Assembly: GCA_947503835.1 (NCBI GenBank)
Contig: CANNFM010000009.1
Location: forward strand, 124,001 to 188,000
Direction: 5' to 3'
DNA from: an uncultured Aquimarina sp.
GTDB lineage: Bacteria; Bacteroidota; Bacteroidia; Flavobacteriales; Flavobacteriaceae
DNA length: 64,000 nucleotides
The first letter of the stretch is position 1, and each line of letters opens with the position of its first letter. Positions 62,807-64,000 of the stretch are shown here, one piece after another. Under the pieces are notes generated by a model. It saw only the letters and a program-made list of their open reading frames with translations, was not told where the DNA came from and ran no database searches. A program made the translations under genes and the position numbers.

Positions 62807-63172
62807 ATGAAACAATTACTTTTAGTATTTATTGGTGGAGGAACCGGTAGTGTTGCCCGTTATCTAATTAGTAAATTTCTCAATCAAAATCTTTATAATT
62901 TTCCTTTTGGGACTTTATTAGTTAATATTATTGGTAGCTTATTAATTGGTATCATTCTTGGGTTATCCTTAAAAACCAATTCATTATCACAAAATACTGT
63001 TTTACTTCTGGCAACAGGTTTTTGTGGTGGTTTTACTACATTTTCTTCTTTTGCATACGAAAACCAGATTATGTTCAAAAACGGTGACCTTTGGAGTCTT
63101 TTTATTTATACTGCTGGTTCTTTTATTTTAGGATTATTAGCCGTATTTTTAGGAATGTTCCTTTCCAAATAA
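62807..63172 (+). CDS. crcB: Fluoride exporter CrcB
   Basis: 121 residues, four helices, dimeric fluoride channel of the Fluc family. GGGTGSVARYLIS at the start, FPFGTLLVNIIGSLLIGIIL and TGFCGGFTTFSSFAYE are the family signature. No fluoride riboswitch (GGxGAUG-type aptamer) was seen upstream; a terminator lies just before the gene. The P-II gene follows 56 bases later. Export of fluoride protects enolase and pyrophosphatase. Confidence 0.94.
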   Translation: MKQLLLVFIGGGTGSVARYLISKFLNQNLYNFPFGTLLVNIIGSLLIGIILGLSLKTNSLSQNTVLLLATGFCGGFTTFSSFAYENQIMFKNGDLWSLFIYTAGSFILGLLAVFLGMFLSK

Positions 63173-63228
63173 AAAAGAACATCACTTTTAAGCGTTATGA
63201 ATACGCCAACCACAAACATAAAATATCC

Positions 63229-63567
63229 ATGAAAAAGATCGAAGCTATTATTCGTAAATCCAGGTTTGGTGACGTGAAAGATAATCTACACGATATTGGA
63301 GTTAATTTTTTCACATATTGGGATGTTACCGGTGTGGGTAATGAAAAAAAGGGGAAAGTATATCGAGGTATTAGCTATAACACATCCGATATACAACGCA
63401 GATATATTTCTATAGTGGTGTCTGATGAGTTTGAAGAAAAAACCATTGCCGCAATTATTGAAGCTGCTAAAACCGGAGAAGTAGGTGATGGTAAAATTTT
63501 TGTTTCAGATATCCAGAATACCTATAGAATAAGAACAGAAGAAAAAGGCAACCAAGCCCTAAATTGA
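63229..63567 (+). CDS. P-II family nitrogen regulator
   Basis: 112 residues from ATG 63229 (MKKIEAIIRKSRF); the open frame from 63091 overlaps crcB and its leader has no P-II similarity. GEVGDGKIFVSDIQNTYRIR is the conserved P-II end, and VYRGISY holds the T-loop Tyr. The T-loop (about 37-55) reads GVGNEKKGKVYRG, so the canonical GxGxQKG is replaced and one residue is missing, a form found in Bacteroidota. It senses 2-oxoglutarate/ATP/ADP and controls ammonium uptake (AmtB). amtB is not in the window. A porin-like gene starts after. Confidence 0.92.
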   Translation: MKKIEAIIRKSRFGDVKDNLHDIGVNFFTYWDVTGVGNEKKGKVYRGISYNTSDIQRRYISIVVSDEFEEKTIAAIIEAAKTGEVGDGKIFVSDIQNTYRIRTEEKGNQALN

Positions 63568-63864
63568 TCATTTTAATAAAAACGATAAGGTATACATACC
63601 TAAATCTCTACTCTACCTATAAATCATCTTTACTTTTCTCAACTCTTTTTAATGAAAACTTTGCAATACTTCAAATATCATTAAAAAACCACTTTCAAAT
63701 TCTTAAAATTTCAACAAATAAACATTAAACCTTAATTTTTTTAGGGTATAAAATCAATAAAACATAAAAATAAACCTTTATACCCTATTTTTTATTGGGG
63801 TAAAATTCTTTTAACATAGTTTTACGGTTCCAATTAAAAATAATTTCAATAATTAATGTTTATT
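63568..63864. other. Non-coding gap with large inverted repeat
   Basis: About 300 bases, very AT-rich, no credible gene. It carries the AGGGTATAAA...TTTATACCCT inverted repeat at 63742-63787 and the promoter region of the gene at 63865. Confidence 0.5.
63742..63787. repeat. Inverted repeat upstream of the porin-like gene
   Basis: TAGGGTATAAA (63742-63752) and TTTATACCCTA (63777-63787) are perfect 11-bp inverted arms separated by 24 bases. A further GGGGTA stands at 63797-63802. Spacing does not match the 7-2-7 sites at 54693 and 58943. It may be an operator for the gene at 63865. Confidence 0.45.
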
Positions 63865-64000
63865 ATGAAAACAAAAACCGTAACAAATCTTTTTAAAAAA
63901 GTAAGTCTTGTTGCTTTAGCTTTTATAAGCTTCACCACTATTGCACAAGAAGAAGAGGAAAAAAAATGGTTCGATAACTTCTCTGTTAACGGATCTGTAG
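63865..64000 (+). CDS. Start of a porin-like outer membrane protein gene (cut by window edge)
   Basis: Forty-five codons are visible and no stop. Signal peptide (TNLFKKVSLVALAFISFTTIAQ, cut after AQ), then an acidic stretch EEEEKKW and FDNFSVNGSV, the usual start of the outer-membrane beta-barrel proteins that accompany amtB/P-II in Flavobacteriaceae. A second in-frame ATG is at 63856. Product identification is from the N terminus only. Confidence 0.65.
   Translation, partial: MKTKTVTNLFKKVSLVALAFISFTTIAQEEEEKKWFDNFSVNGSV

Noticed and set aside
63781..63802. Possible third member of the TACCC...GGGTA operator family
   Set aside because: The arms are 12 bases apart rather than the 6 between CCC and GGG at sites A and B, and the TTTGTG/CTCTTTTT sequence is missing. 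Kept only as a separate repeat.
1..64000. CRISPR array, prophage, insertion sequence or tRNA gene
   Set aside because: No regularly spaced repeats, no transposase, integrase or phage structural genes, and no clear tRNA cloverleaf were recognised by eye; a tRNAscan search would be needed to exclude tRNAs.

Overview
The window is a stretch of chromosome from an AT-rich member of the Bacteroidota, most likely a marine Flavobacteriaceae. A placement near Aquimarina is only an impression. Pointers to the phylum are the 1118-residue SecA without a C-terminal zinc motif, a DnaJ with two rather than four zinc motifs, SDDD-type lipoprotein N termini, a T9SS-tail-like protein, a DPP III lipoprotein, DUF885, DUF2795 and DUF4920 proteins, and promoters of the TAnnTTTG type. 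I see no rRNA, tRNA, CRISPR array, insertion sequence or prophage.

Layout. 1-3484: the end of a Mn/Zn ABC importer operon (binding protein, ATPase, two permeases with extra C-terminal domains). 3511-9902: small secreted protein, DUF885 lipoprotein, 2-oxoacid dehydrogenase E2, glycosyltransferase (apparently with a non-ATG start), recR, a 55-aa membrane protein and a cobalamin adenosyltransferase. 10040-13866: a DUF2795 protein and secA. 14195-22194: surface lipoproteins with FN3/BIG2 and LRR domains, an M23 peptidase coupled to a flavin monooxygenase, a first ECF sigma unit, and a protein with two T9SS-tail-like repeats. 22587-25078: a second ECF sigma/anti-sigma unit with a DUF4097-like third gene. 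25314-29267: DUF2911 protein behind a long hairpin, MeaB GTPase, PagL-like deacylase. 29605-36963: BCCT transporter, class A PBP, PAP2 phosphatase, OmpA protein, MATE exporter. 37051-47410: HExxH membrane protein plus lipoprotein, M28 peptidase, PPK2, sigma-54 activator without a DNA-binding domain, beta-barrel proteins, MscS channel, NatAB-like ABC exporter. 47762-54583: dnaJ-grpE, YceI lipoprotein, epimerase, DUF4920/mnmD, ilvE, MazG-like protein. 59567-64000: DPP III, SRPBCC/GyrI protein, crcB, P-II protein and the start of a porin-like gene.

The most unusual locus is 54693-59488. A tight operon encodes a cytoplasmic trypsin-fold protein with a Nal1-like layout, a 139-aa protein of unknown family, a TPR sensor kinase and a NarL/LuxR-type response regulator. 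A separate lipoprotein gene follows. Upstream of both the operon and the lipoprotein gene lies a 7-2-7 inverted repeat of NarL-type heptamers (TACCC..n..GGGTA), each exactly 4 bases before a TTTGTG and followed by CTCTTTTT. This suggests that the regulator controls its own operon and the lipoprotein, forming a small protease/two-component/lipoprotein regulon. Composition steps from very AT-rich to normal inside the kinase gene, as if the sensor half and the genes before it had been exchanged.

Most gene starts were taken as given. They were moved where a signal peptide, conserved N terminus or gene spacing argued for another codon (8291, 19245, 21376, 25618, 36963, 38364, 40475, 56078, 63229). 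All functional calls come from reading motifs by eye; no database search was possible.
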